Shown here one piece after another: positions 19,006 through 27,243 of a stretch of DNA of 64,000 bases (the first letter of the stretch is position 1; each line of letters starts with the position of its first letter). This DNA comes from Paenibacillus sp. 32352 (GTDB taxonomy: Bacteria; Bacillota; Bacilli; Paenibacillales; NBRC-103111). The notes beneath the pieces were generated by a model. It saw only the letters and a program-made list of their open reading frames with translations. It searched no databases and had not been told where the DNA came from. Both the position numbers and the translations under genes were made by a program. Location of the stretch: the NCBI RefSeq assembly GCF_002042965.1, contig NZ_MZNT01000014.1, positions 181,601 through 245,600 on the forward strand. Reading direction: 5' to 3'.

Positions 19006-19170
19006 ATGGGCAGAAAAAAGCAAAAAAACATCAATAACGTTCAAGTCGATAAAAGCAGGGTCAAGTTCAAAGCCAAACAATCGGCTAACGCTAGTGTGAA
19101 TCAGGGAGGCAATGCATTCGCTATCAACGCTAACGAGCTGGGTGTTATCCGTGTTCGTGCAGGCGGCTAA
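19006..19170 (+). CDS. Small basic 54-residue protein
   Basis: A short gene preceded by an excellent ribosome binding site (GGGGAGGTGG) 5 bases before its ATG. The product starts MGRKKQKNINNVQVDK, is Lys/Arg/Asn/Gln-rich, has Ala and Asn runs in the middle, and ends VIRVRAGG. It is basic, lacks Cys and has no membrane segment. I do not recognise the family. The composition recalls small spore or nucleic-acid-associated proteins, which is only a guess. It stands alone on the plus strand between two minus-strand units. Confidence 0.65.
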   Translation: MGRKKQKNINNVQVDKSRVKFKAKQSANASVNQGGNAFAINANELGVIRVRAGG

Positions 19171-19191
19171 TCATCGCCAGGGAGACGATCG

Positions 19192-19231
19192 AGACGGGAA
19201 GGCAGGCAAATCGCCCGCTCTCCCGCCTCTT
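19192..19231 (+). terminator. Weak hairpin after the 54-residue gene
   Basis: GAG-CGGGA pairs with TCCCG-CTC around an inner GGC/GCC, followed by TTCTTAC. It is imperfect and lacks a clear T-tract. It lies in a convergent gap and may end the small gene. Confidence 0.35.
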
Positions 19232-19317
19232 CTTACATAAGTGAATGATAGACTTGATCATCAGATTTGCGGATGCCTTTACCGCTTAAGCCTCTCTTCC
19301 TACGAACAACTTCCTTT

Positions 19318-20595
19318 TTACTTAGGGGCAAACACGCTTGGAATGAACGTAGTCGTCCACGGAACATAAGTAATGAGCAGCAAAATAGCGAACATGACGA
19401 TCAGGAAAGGAATCAGCCGGACCGTTAGCCGTTCTACGCTAACCCCGGTCGTTGCCGATGCGATAAACAATACGGTGCCGAAAGGCGGATGCATCAAGCC
19501 GATGGTCAGGTTGATGACGATAATGGCTCCCAAGTGGATCGGATCGACCCCGAATTGCGCTGCAATCGGAAGCAGAATCGGCGTCAGGAAGATGATGCCT
19601 GCCACTCCTTCGAGGAACGTGCCGATAACAATGAGCAGAATGTTAAGCAGAATAAGGAACATGAACGTATTGCCGGCAAGATTCAGGAACACCTCCGCAA
19701 TCATATGCGGAATGCCTTGAAGATGCAGGACCCATCCGAAAATATTCGTTGTCGCAAGCAAGAACGATACGGACGACGTCGTAATAATCGTACGGACAAG
19801 AATTCCCGGAACATCCTTAAGCTTCAATTCCTTATACAGAAATGCACCGACCAGGATGGCAACGAAGACTGCCACCGCCGCAGACTCTGTAGCCGTAAAA
19901 ATCCCTGTCGTAATCCCGACCATGATCAGAACGGGAATGAGAAGCGCCGGAACAACACTAAACAAGCTCTGTACGATTTCTTTGGTCGAGCTTCTCTCCA
20001 GCTTATTGCTGCTTGTTTTTCTGAAGGTGACATAAATAATGATGCCAAAGCCAAGGGCGAACAGGATGCCGGGAATAATCCCAGCGAAGAACAGGCTCCC
20101 GATGGATACGCCAGAAGTTACCCCATATATAATGAACGGCATGCTCGGAGGAATCAATGGCCCCATAATGGAGGCACTTGCGGTAAGCGCCGTACTGAAT
20201 TCCTTGTTGTAGCCCTGCTTCTCCATCTCCGGAACGATGACTTTACTCATAATGGCGGTTTGCACATTGGAGGAGCCGACGATAGCCGCCAAGAACATAT
20301 TGGCTACGACGTTAACGTAGGCAAGCCCTCCGCGAAGATGGCCGAAGATTACGGTGGCAAAGTGAATCAAGCGGTTTGTAATGCCTCCGCGGTTCATGAT
20401 TTCACCTAGCAGGACGAACATCGGAATCGCCACAAAGCCGAAATTTTGCAGGCCGTTGAACAGCTTTGAGGGCAAGGACTGCAGCGAAGCGATATTACCG
20501 GTGGAAAAAACGTAAATCAGGGTCGTGATCCCAAGCACGAAGGCTACGGGTACGCCGATGAAGAGCAAAATGACAAAACCTGCCGCGGAGCTCAT
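19318..20595 (-). CDS. TRAP transporter large permease (DctM)
   Basis: A 425-residue membrane subunit with about 12 helices, the size of DctM. It carries the family pattern of Gly- and Pro-rich loops (PSMPFIIYGVTSGVSIGSLF; LMHPPFGTVLFIASATTGVS). TRAP importers move carboxylates with a Na+ gradient and a periplasmic-type binding protein; here that protein is a lipoprotein. The gene overlaps the DctQ stop by 4 bases (ATGA) and is the last gene of an eight-gene catabolic operon. No clear terminator follows before the convergent small gene. Confidence 0.92.
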   Translation of the reverse strand: MSSAAGFVILLFIGVPVAFVLGITTLIYVFSTGNIASLQSLPSKLFNGLQNFGFVAIPMFVLLGEIMNRGGITNRLIHFATVIFGHLRGGLAYVNVVANMFLAAIVGSSNVQTAIMSKVIVPEMEKQGYNKEFSTALTASASIMGPLIPPSMPFIIYGVTSGVSIGSLFFAGIIPGILFALGFGIIIYVTFRKTSSNKLERSSTKEIVQSLFSVVPALLIPVLIMVGITTGIFTATESAAVAVFVAILVGAFLYKELKLKDVPGILVRTIITTSSVSFLLATTNIFGWVLHLQGIPHMIAEVFLNLAGNTFMFLILLNILLIVIGTFLEGVAGIIFLTPILLPIAAQFGVDPIHLGAIIVINLTIGLMHPPFGTVLFIASATTGVSVERLTVRLIPFLIVMFAILLLITYVPWTTTFIPSVFAPK

Positions 20596-21122
20596 TGTGC
20601 AGCACCTCCCTTTTTACCACTAAAGAAGGCTTGAAGCAGGTGAACCATATGCTCGACCGTAAATATTGCCATGCAGAGCATAGAGATCGGTACGATGAGG
20701 TACAGCTTCCACATTTTCATAGACAATGCCGGTGATAGCAGGTTCATCACACTGGGGCTCATAATCCAAACCGTGGAGTAATATCCCATCACGACGGCAA
20801 AGAATAGAATGCTGAGCTGGATAACCAGCGATCCAAGAATTCGCCCCCGTTCGGGAAGACGGTTGAGCAGGAACGTCACCGCAGCCATATCCGACCGCTT
20901 GACGGCAAGAGAGGCTCCCAGAAAAGTAGCCCAGCAAAATAAATACAAGGAAAGTTCGTCCGCCCAAAAAATGGGCGAACTCAGCACATATCGGAAAAAC
21001 ACAGCTACGATCATATTGATGGCCAATACAGCTCCAACCGCAATACTAACCCATACCAAGAACTTATCCAGCGCGAGGGTGATTAACGAGAGGGGGCTGC
21101 TTCCTGAAGGTCTGTCGCTCAT
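20592..21122 (-). CDS. TRAP transporter small permease (DctQ)
   Basis: A 176-residue four-helix DctQ protein. The start is the ATG at 21122 with AGTAGGTG 6 bases upstream; a GTG three codons earlier touches the dctP stop and lacks a spaced site. The family pattern is present: helix, FRYVLSSPIFWADELSLYLFCWATFLG, then two further helices. It associates with DctM. Tight packing with dctP (9-base gap) and dctM (4-base overlap) shows one unit. Confidence 0.9.
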   Translation of the reverse strand: MSDRPSGSSPLSLITLALDKFLVWVSIAVGAVLAINMIVAVFFRYVLSSPIFWADELSLYLFCWATFLGASLAVKRSDMAAVTFLLNRLPERGRILGSLVIQLSILFFAVVMGYYSTVWIMSPSVMNLLSPALSMKMWKLYLIVPISMLCMAIFTVEHMVHLLQAFFSGKKGGAAQ

Positions 21123-21131
21123 GCCAAGCAC

Positions 21132-22181
21132 CTACTTCTCTTGTTTGATTTTGTCTGCCTTTTCCAGGAATTTTGCAATTTCAGGCGATTTCTTGCTCCA
21201 CGTTTCTCTAACCGATTTGACGACCGGATCATACTCCTCGCGCTTAACCTCGTTCAGCGTCAAGCCCATTTTCGTTTTCGCTTCGCTTAACAGCTTGTCT
21301 TCGTTCTTCTGAATATCTACACTGTTTTGCTTCGTTTTCTCGAGTACCGTGTCTTTAATCAGCTTCTGGTCTTCCGGAGACAGGCTGTTCCACAAATCTT
21401 TATTGATCAGAATACCTCCGGCCCAGTACATGTGCTTGTCAGCGTTCAAATATTTGGCGATTTCCGTCAATTTCTCCGACGCCAACGACTCGGAATCAAT
21501 GTCCACCCCTTTGATGACACCGGTTTGCAGGGACGTATACACATCAGTCAGAGGCATTGGCGTTGGACCTGCCTTCAGGCCGTTCCAATAATCGAGAATC
21601 GTCGGGCTCGGCGTGGTACGCAGCTTGTAGCCCTCCAAATCCTTCACGCTTTGCACCGGCTTCGTTCCAAGAATGTAACGGAAACCGGAGGAAGCATAGC
21701 CCAAACCAACGACATTTTCATTCTTCAGCGTATCGAACAGCTTCATCGACTCATCGCTGGTCCACAGCTTATAGGCTTGTTCGTGCGTATCGACCAAATA
21801 CGGCATGAGCCAGGCACCGAACGCAGGGGAGGAGTTACTTAGCTGCGCCGTCGTAATGACGGCCATTTGAATGCTGCCGGTATTGAGCTGCTGCATCATA
21901 TCCGTTTCATTGCCAAGCTCGCCGCCGGGGAAATATTGGGGCGAAATACGGCCGTTGGTTTTGGCCTTCAGCTCATCGCCGATATTTTTGAGCGTTAAGC
22001 TCAGCTGGCTGTCCGCCTTTGTAATGTTGGCCATTTTTAAGACGATTTTCTTATCTCCTGATGCCGTTCCTCCAGCAGTCTTCCCGTCCGCGCCTCCATT
22101 GGCGTTACCACAGCCTGCCAATGCGGATACCATAAATAACGACGACAACAGCAAACCCATACCTTTTTTCAAATGCTTCAT
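21132..22181 (-). CDS. TRAP transporter substrate-binding lipoprotein (DctP)
   Basis: A binding protein of about 349 residues. The ATG at 22181 is chosen since AAGGGGTGG lies 6 bases upstream; a GTG three codons earlier abuts that site. The signal peptide ends in ALAGC (Cys24), so it is tethered to the outer face of the membrane. DctP features include GGELGNETDMMQQLNTGSIQ near residue 95 and the KPVQSVKDLEGYKLRTTPSP region, whose Arg normally binds the substrate carboxylate. The ligand is therefore likely an organic acid. The neighbouring HpaB-type hydroxylase suggests an aromatic or amide-bearing acid. Confidence 0.9.
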   Translation of the reverse strand: MKHLKKGMGLLLSSLFMVSALAGCGNANGGADGKTAGGTASGDKKIVLKMANITKADSQLSLTLKNIGDELKAKTNGRISPQYFPGGELGNETDMMQQLNTGSIQMAVITTAQLSNSSPAFGAWLMPYLVDTHEQAYKLWTSDESMKLFDTLKNENVVGLGYASSGFRYILGTKPVQSVKDLEGYKLRTTPSPTILDYWNGLKAGPTPMPLTDVYTSLQTGVIKGVDIDSESLASEKLTEIAKYLNADKHMYWAGGILINKDLWNSLSPEDQKLIKDTVLEKTKQNSVDIQKNEDKLLSEAKTKMGLTLNEVKREEYDPVVKSVRETWSKKSPEIAKFLEKADKIKQEK

Positions 22182-22225
22182 AAACTCCACCCCTTAAAGT
22201 TCAGTCTTTATTTCGCCTTTTTGGA

Positions 22226-22570
22226 TTATTTGGAATAGTAACGAACTTCAAACGTTTTACAGCCGGTCGGAGAAACCCATGGGCCATGCTTCATGCCCGG
22301 AGGGCGGCAAGCAACCATCCCCGCCGTAAATTCCTGATTCAGCGTCAAATCGATCAGCGAGCCTTCAATAATGTACAGCTCTTCCCAGAAGTCGTGGATC
22401 TGTACTCCGTTAGGCGTCGTGTCCACTCCGGGAGCGAAGATCAGAATGCGGGTAGCTACCCCCGATTCCGGGTCTTTGGCGATGACTCTTTCAGTCAAGC
22501 CCTCTACTTTGCTGAACGGTACCTCTTCAAATTGACGGTAGTCTGTAAATTCCAATTCCGGTTTAGCCAT
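22226..22570 (-). CDS. Small cupin protein (ChrR-like)
   Basis: A single-domain cupin of about 114 residues. The start is the second in-frame ATG (MAKPELEF), which sits 8 bases after GAGGAGGAA; the longer frame runs into the upstream gene. Metal-ligand candidates are His and Glu in IHDFWEELYIIEG and His in PPGMKHGPW, the usual two cupin motifs. Such proteins can be dioxygenases, isomerases or metal-binding accessory proteins. Only 4 bases separate it from the DUF2848 stop. A ring-cleavage or isomerase step is possible but not shown. Confidence 0.78.
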   Translation of the reverse strand: MAKPELEFTDYRQFEEVPFSKVEGLTERVIAKDPESGVATRILIFAPGVDTTPNGVQIHDFWEELYIIEGSLIDLTLNQEFTAGMVACRPPGMKHGPWVSPTGCKTFEVRYYSK

Positions 22571-22574
22571 TGTG

Positions 22575-23246
22575 TTATTCCTCCTCGGCATTTTTCAAAA
22601 TATGAGTGCTATATCGAAGCTCCAGCCTGCGTCCTTCCTGTCTATCCACGAGCTCCGCCCGGAAGGTACCTCCAAAGACAAAGCCACCGTGAAGCGGCAG
22701 CGTTCCGCAGTACAGCGCCATATTGGAGCCAGCGTAACCCCGATCCTTCACCAGGCGCATCAGATCGTTCGGATGCATGAACTCACCCAGCTTGCCGGAC
22801 TGATACAGCTTCTCTTCCCCATCGACCAGCACCCAGCTGTTCATCTCGATGTCATCCCAGCGATGGAGAATGGATTCCAGCGTCCATACTTCCCGGGTCA
22901 TCGGCTTCGCACATACCTGCTTCGATTTCTGTATCGAGATCGCTTCAAGCACCCTATCCGTATGGTCGCTGCCGAGTCCTACATACCAGCGTCCTCCTAC
23001 ATCCAGCAGTACAACCTCCGCCTCGCCGCTGCCGTCGTTCCCTACCACCGTAATCTCTTCGGCCGTTTGCAGGAGCTCTGGGGAAAGATCATACAGCATA
23101 GGGACCTGCGGAGGGGCAGGCACTCCCAATTCTTTCAGTTCATCGATATGTTTCTTGACGGCATCCTGGTCCTTTCCCGTATATCCGGCGATGACAAGCC
23201 GCTCGGGCGCCCATTGGATAGTCTCTCCATTGCATATAAATTCCAT
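22575..23246 (-). CDS. DUF2848 family protein
   Basis: A soluble 223-residue protein. The central GLGSDHTDR and SKQVCAKPMTREVWTL blocks and the late LPLHGGFVFGGTFRAELVD block resemble DUF2848, a family without established function whose His/Asp and Cys residues suggest an enzyme. The resemblance is from memory and not aligned. The ATG at 23246 follows AAAGGACG. The gene sits inside the HpaB/TRAP operon between a nitrilase-family hydrolase and a cupin, so it probably acts on a catabolic intermediate. Confidence 0.68.
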   Translation of the reverse strand: MEFICNGETIQWAPERLVIAGYTGKDQDAVKKHIDELKELGVPAPPQVPMLYDLSPELLQTAEEITVVGNDGSGEAEVVLLDVGGRWYVGLGSDHTDRVLEAISIQKSKQVCAKPMTREVWTLESILHRWDDIEMNSWVLVDGEEKLYQSGKLGEFMHPNDLMRLVKDRGYAGSNMALYCGTLPLHGGFVFGGTFRAELVDRQEGRRLELRYSTHILKNAEEE

Positions 23247-23274
23247 AGTCGATTACGTCCTTTCCGTATGGTGT

Positions 23275-24048
23275 CTATAGTACGCGATGCTTCAAGCTGG
23301 GAAATACATCCCGAATCCGTTGAACCTCGGACGGATCGATTTCCGCTTTGACAATCGTCTCATGCTCGCCTCCGGATGCAACCGTAACTCCCCATGGATC
23401 GACAATAGAGCTGTGACCTCCTAACAATACATTGCGAGTAGTGCCCACACAGTTGCATGAAATAAGGAAGCATTGATTCTCCAAAGCACGGGCCGCGTTA
23501 AACAGCTTCCAATGCTCCAGCCGCTGATGCGGCCAAGCCGACGTGACAAGCAGCAGCTCTGCTCCGAGATCAACCTGCTGCCGGTACAGCTCCGGGAACC
23601 TTAGATCGTAGCAGGTCGTCAATCCGACCTTGCCGAATTCGGTATCGAACACCTTGGCCCCTTCCCCCGCCGTCAGCAGCTCGCCTTCCTGGGAGCCGTA
23701 ACGGAACAGATGGGTTTTGGCATAGGTGCCTATCAGCTTGCCCTGGCGGTCGAATAAAATGCTCGTATTGTAATACTTGCCGTCCTTCAGCTCCACGAAG
23801 CTGCCGGCGAACAAGTACACGCCGTGCTGCCGGGCTTTCTCGGAGAACAACCGGACCAATGGGCCGTCAATCGTCTCCGCTTCTTCCACATATTTATCGA
23901 AGGAAAAGTAGCCCGTCGCCCAAATTTCCGGAAGCAGAATCAAATCCGCATCCTGGGCGGCCTTATCGACCATGACCGACGCTCTCTCCACCCGCTGTGC
24001 CTTGCTTTCATGCGCTTTTATTTCTAGCTGTATCGATGCAACCTTCAT
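23275..24048 (-). CDS. Carbon-nitrogen hydrolase (nitrilase superfamily, omega-amidase-like)
   Basis: A 257-residue cytoplasmic hydrolase with the complete Glu-Lys-Cys triad of the nitrilase superfamily: Glu41 in LLPEIWATGYF, Lys111 in YAKTHLFR and Cys146 in GLTTCYDLRFPELYR. Its length and motifs fit the YafV/omega-amidase branch, which hydrolyses amides of short acids such as 2-oxoglutaramate. The ATG at 24048 follows AGAAGGAGGGG. In this operon it implies that an amide (or nitrile) is released as carboxylate and ammonia, fitting a nitrogen-containing substrate. Family is firm; substrate is inference. Confidence 0.88.
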   Translation of the reverse strand: MKVASIQLEIKAHESKAQRVERASVMVDKAAQDADLILLPEIWATGYFSFDKYVEEAETIDGPLVRLFSEKARQHGVYLFAGSFVELKDGKYYNTSILFDRQGKLIGTYAKTHLFRYGSQEGELLTAGEGAKVFDTEFGKVGLTTCYDLRFPELYRQQVDLGAELLLVTSAWPHQRLEHWKLFNAARALENQCFLISCNCVGTTRNVLLGGHSSIVDPWGVTVASGGEHETIVKAEIDPSEVQRIRDVFPSLKHRVL

Positions 24049-24091
24049 AGGTCGGAAACCCCTCCTTCTGAATGACTGGATTCTGGTAGAC

Positions 24092-24544
24092 TCAAAGGCT
24101 TGTCAGAGCCTGCTTCATCTCGTCATCCAGCTTTTTGATCAAATCTGCATTGTAGGTTTTGACGAAAGCCGGCTGGGCGACGATTTTGCCGCCGTAGAAG
24201 ATGATGTCGCGAATTTCTTGAACCTGAACCTCGATAAGCGCCATCTTAAGCGTCAGCTCCTCCGTGCGGGCTACCTTCACGGAAGCCGCTCCCTTCACCG
24301 AGTAAACCGTCTCCTTGCTGACAAAGTTCAGCAGTACTCTCGGATCCTCCTGGACGATGCGTACAAAATCCGATTTCGCATCGATGGCGAAGCGGATCGT
24401 TCCAGAATCGGTTGCATAGACCCAGGATAGGGCGGTGGAATATATATCTCCGGTTTCTTTGTTCACGACGTTCAGAAGAACGATCGTTTGACCCTGTAAT
24501 TGCTCTATCATTTCTGCTGAAAGCTCTGTTATGACTTTGGACAT
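24092..24544 (-). CDS. PNPOx-like FMN-binding protein
   Basis: A 150-residue split-barrel flavoprotein of the pyridoxamine-5-phosphate-oxidase type. The start is the internal ATG at 24544 (MSKVITEL), placed after AAAGGGAGG; the longer frame has no site. The central SGTIRFAIDAKSDFVRIVQE and LLNFVSKETVYSVKG segments fit the FMN-binding barrel. Next to an HpaB-type monooxygenase it might supply reduced flavin, although it is not the usual HpaC reductase. It follows the hydroxylase gene by 86 bases. The flavin-reductase role is inference. Confidence 0.72.
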   Translation of the reverse strand: MSKVITELSAEMIEQLQGQTIVLLNVVNKETGDIYSTALSWVYATDSGTIRFAIDAKSDFVRIVQEDPRVLLNFVSKETVYSVKGAASVKVARTEELTLKMALIEVQVQEIRDIIFYGGKIVAQPAFVKTYNADLIKKLDDEMKQALTSL

Positions 24545-24630
24545 GGTATGAGTTCCTCCCTTTGGGAATAACGAATATCGAAATATGGCTCCCACCTTAC
24601 TTATAACTCGCCGGTATGATCAAGCCGGCT

Positions 24631-26085
24631 TTATACCTCTTGCGTCACCGTCTTCGGCAAGGAATAGCTGCTCAGGAATTGATCGACCAAAGCTAACGGC
24701 TCCTGATAGCCGTAATTGCGGAATGCGTGGCCTCTTACGACGAAAGGCGCTCCGTTATAGAACATCTCATACTGCTGATGACGCCCGGCGAACTCGGAGC
24801 CAATCACGTCCCAGGCCAACCGGTACAATTGAATTCTTGCTTCGGAGTCGACGCCGGTGGCACGGATGTATTGACGAATATCGTCTCTCGTCTCAGGATT
24901 GACCATCTCGTGATAGGAGGATGGCATTTGCAGTACGCCCCCGCCTACTAGCTCCCGGAGGATGCTGATGACATTCGCGTAGATTTTGTCCTGCATCCCT
25001 ACAATGCCGTACAAGTAGCGGTGGTGCGGACGAGCCGCTCCGTTGACGTCGATGATACATTCATATTCGCTGGCCAGCAGCATCCCTTCCACTGTGGCCG
25101 CCAAAGAAGCCAGCTCGCCCAAACGTTCTTGCACCTGCGGGAATTTGTCCGTTCCGCCCATTTGGGTAATTTTGCGGGCAATGCCGATCAGGAACTTCAC
25201 CTTAGTACACAACCGGATTTGCGCCTGGTTGTTCCCCAGCACGTGAGCCGGTGTTTTGTGGAATTGATCTCTTGTCGCTTCAATGTTCTTGTATACGAAG
25301 ACATGCTTCCAAGGAATGAACACATCGTCGAACACCATCAAAGAGTCGCTTTCGTCGAATTGGGTGGATAACGGATAGTCATAGACGCTTTCCTTGCCCA
25401 TAGCGTAGCTTGGACGAGGGTACAGCTTCAGGCCCGGTGCATTCATAGGTACGACGAAGGAGATCGCGTAGTCTTCATCGCCCGGTCTGAGCGGCGTGAT
25501 GCAGCTGACGAACAGGTAGTTGGACACCGCCGAGCTGGTCCCGAGCATTTGGGAGCCGCGTACGACGATTCCGTCCTCACGCTCTTCCAGAACACCTACC
25601 GGCAAGTACTTCTCCTCCTGCTCATGAGCTGCCTTGCTGCGGTCCACTTGGGGAGGAATGATGACATACGTAACAAACAAGTCTTCATCACGGGCATATT
25701 TGTAAAAGTCCAGTACGTTTTGCTTATACTCGCCGAACACCTCGGGGTAGCTGGCAAAGCCGGCCAAAAACCCTGCCACGTGATCCGGGCTGCGTCCTGC
25801 AAAGCCGCAGGTTGCTTCCGCCCATTGCGTGATAGCACGACGGCGAACGGCCAGATCCTCCCGGCTGCGCGGAATCATAAACACCTTATTGGCGACTGTT
25901 CCGTCTTCGGTCGTATAGGTCATATCGTTCTTCGGATCTGCGGCCAGATCGTACAGCTTGGCGAACGAACCGGTAATCCCCGCGAAAGCCGGATGCGTCG
26001 TGACATCATTCACTTTTTCTCCGTTAATATAAATGCAGCGGTTATCCTTCAAAGACTCTACATACTGTTTGCCGTTACGTACCAT
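24631..26085 (-). CDS. 4-hydroxyphenylacetate 3-hydroxylase family (HpaB-type) FADH2 monooxygenase
   Basis: A 484-residue flavin monooxygenase with the acyl-CoA-dehydrogenase fold. Family blocks include RSPDHVAGFLAGFASYP, VRGSQMLGTSSAVSNYLFVS, DDVFIPWKHVFVYKN, and the C-terminal GSEFAGRHQQYEMFYNGAP. HpaB enzymes hydroxylate phenols and some heteroaromatics next to an existing hydroxyl using FADH2 from a partner reductase. It is the first gene of the operon. A TGTATACA palindrome lies about 55 bases upstream of its ATG (26085). The linked nitrilase and cupin suggest hydroxylation, ring opening and deamidation. The exact aromatic substrate is unknown. Confidence 0.9.
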   Translation of the reverse strand: MVRNGKQYVESLKDNRCIYINGEKVNDVTTHPAFAGITGSFAKLYDLAADPKNDMTYTTEDGTVANKVFMIPRSREDLAVRRRAITQWAEATCGFAGRSPDHVAGFLAGFASYPEVFGEYKQNVLDFYKYARDEDLFVTYVIIPPQVDRSKAAHEQEEKYLPVGVLEEREDGIVVRGSQMLGTSSAVSNYLFVSCITPLRPGDEDYAISFVVPMNAPGLKLYPRPSYAMGKESVYDYPLSTQFDESDSLMVFDDVFIPWKHVFVYKNIEATRDQFHKTPAHVLGNNQAQIRLCTKVKFLIGIARKITQMGGTDKFPQVQERLGELASLAATVEGMLLASEYECIIDVNGAARPHHRYLYGIVGMQDKIYANVISILRELVGGGVLQMPSSYHEMVNPETRDDIRQYIRATGVDSEARIQLYRLAWDVIGSEFAGRHQQYEMFYNGAPFVVRGHAFRNYGYQEPLALVDQFLSSYSLPKTVTQEV

Positions 26086-26137
26086 CGCTGATCATCCTTC
26101 CATGTTTCATTTGGTTTTGTATTACGTATTATGTGTT

Positions 26138-26147
26138 GTGTATACAT
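26138..26147. promoter_or_regulatory. Candidate GntR/FCD operator upstream of the HpaB operon
   Basis: GTGTATACAT contains the 8-bp palindrome TGTATACA. The only other copy I noticed in a promoter region here lies ahead of the GntR gene (27112-27121). FCD-type GntR proteins often bind palindromes of the form TNGTNNNACNA or TGTATACA, so repression of the operon by the linked regulator is inferred. Confidence 0.58.
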
Positions 26148-26354
26148 TAAACTCTCAAAAAAAAGGTGATTCTCTGCGTCGGCTTTTCGTCTTACATGTT
26201 AGATTAACTGACTTGATATTACGTCTTTTTGCCATCGGAGTCAATAGTTTAGTTGAATATTGTCGAATGATGTTATGGAACCTTACACAAACTAGAGAGC
26301 TTTTGCTTTTGGTCTGATTTCGCAGTGTTGTTGTAAGCGTTTGCTTTTCGTCTT

Positions 26355-26379
26355 GAAAAAAACCTCATTTGAGGTTTTC
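26355..26379. terminator. Terminator after the GntR gene
   Basis: AAAACCTC pairs with GAGGTTTT around a 4-base ATTT loop. On the minus strand it is followed by seven T residues. It ends the regulator transcript about 25 bases past its stop. Confidence 0.8.
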
Positions 26380-26401
26380 CCAATTACGGAAACCGGCATG
26401 G

Positions 26402-27067
26402 TTATTTTAAAATGACAGACTCCTTCGTTTTATTCAGATGCCTTGCCATCATTTCCGCCGATTGCTCCGCATCCTTTCTTTCAATCGCCGAGATAATGTC
26501 CAAATGCTCTTCGAGCACCTCTTTCATCCGGTTGATCTTCTTAATGGCTCGAAGCCCGATCAGTTGGGAAAGATTATGCAAATTCAGCAGCATTTGTTCA
26601 ATCAGCTCATATTCCACAAACCGGGTGAGCGTAATATGAAACGTCTGATCCAGCTTTATGAAAGCGATGTCATCATTGTTCGACATAGCTTCTTCCTGCT
26701 CTTTGCAAATGGCCTTTAATTCCTCCAGCTGCTCTGGTGTGATCGTCTCGGCCAGCTTCTGGATGACCTTGGTCTCAATCGAGGCGCGAAGCAAAAAGAT
26801 CTGCTCCATTTCGTTTTCCGTGACCTTGCGAACAGCCATGCCCTTGCGCGGAATAGATACGATAAGCCCCTCTTTGATCAGATCGGCCAAAGCTTCTCTC
26901 ACCGGAGTGCGGGACGTATTCAGCAGCTCAGCCAGCTTAACCTCCGTAAATATTTCCTCCGATGTGATGTAACCGCTTAAAATGACATGTTTGATTTCGT
27001 TGTACGCTCTCTCTTTTGTGGTTGTTGGTTTATCAATCGGTTTCAAATTAAACTTGGATGGAGCCAT
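26402..27067 (-). CDS. GntR family transcriptional regulator, FCD subfamily
   Basis: A 221-residue regulator. The N-terminal winged helix (about 15-80) contains FTEVKLAELLNTSRTPVREALADL and GLIVSIPRKGMAVR. The C-terminal helical FCD domain (about 90-215) carries the usual His/Asp metal-ligand positions, with FHITLTR and LEEHLDIISAIERKDAE. It is transcribed toward the HpaB operon but ends at its own terminator. A TGTATACA palindrome lies upstream of its own start and another upstream of the operon, so it probably represses both and is released by an acidic pathway intermediate. Confidence 0.9.
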   Translation of the reverse strand: MAPSKFNLKPIDKPTTTKERAYNEIKHVILSGYITSEEIFTEVKLAELLNTSRTPVREALADLIKEGLIVSIPRKGMAVRKVTENEMEQIFLLRASIETKVIQKLAETITPEQLEELKAICKEQEEAMSNNDDIAFIKLDQTFHITLTRFVEYELIEQMLLNLHNLSQLIGLRAIKKINRMKEVLEEHLDIISAIERKDAEQSAEMMARHLNKTKESVILK

Positions 27068-27111
27068 TTCAACCTACACCTTTCATCAAGTCGACAATTC
27101 AATTTGGTTCT

Positions 27112-27121
27112 ATGTATACAT
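27112..27121. promoter_or_regulatory. Candidate GntR/FCD autoregulatory operator
   Basis: ATGTATACAT is a perfect 10-bp palindrome 45 bases upstream of the GntR start codon. It shares TGTATACAT with the site ahead of the HpaB operon. Confidence 0.6.
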
Positions 27122-27243
27122 CATACAAAATACAAAAAACTTAGTCAATAAGCAACTTTACATCTTCTTAACTAAGAATGATTGCTCGCTCTTGCAGGCG
27201 AACCATTCAATGGCTGCAAAATGAGCCCCATCTGATGAAGCCA

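Larger units (their letters stand above)
26086..26401. other. Promoter region of the HpaB operon
   Basis: A 316-base gap. Near the hydroxylase it holds the GntR-type palindrome at 26138-26147. Near the regulator it holds the terminator at 26355-26379. The stretch between is A+T-rich with no supported gene and no clear -35/-10 pair. Confidence 0.5.

Noticed and set aside
18666..19034. 122-codon minus-strand frame overlapping the ArsB/NhaD gene start
   Set aside because: It overlaps the start of a well-supported gene, lacks a ribosome binding site and runs opposite the small gene at 19006.
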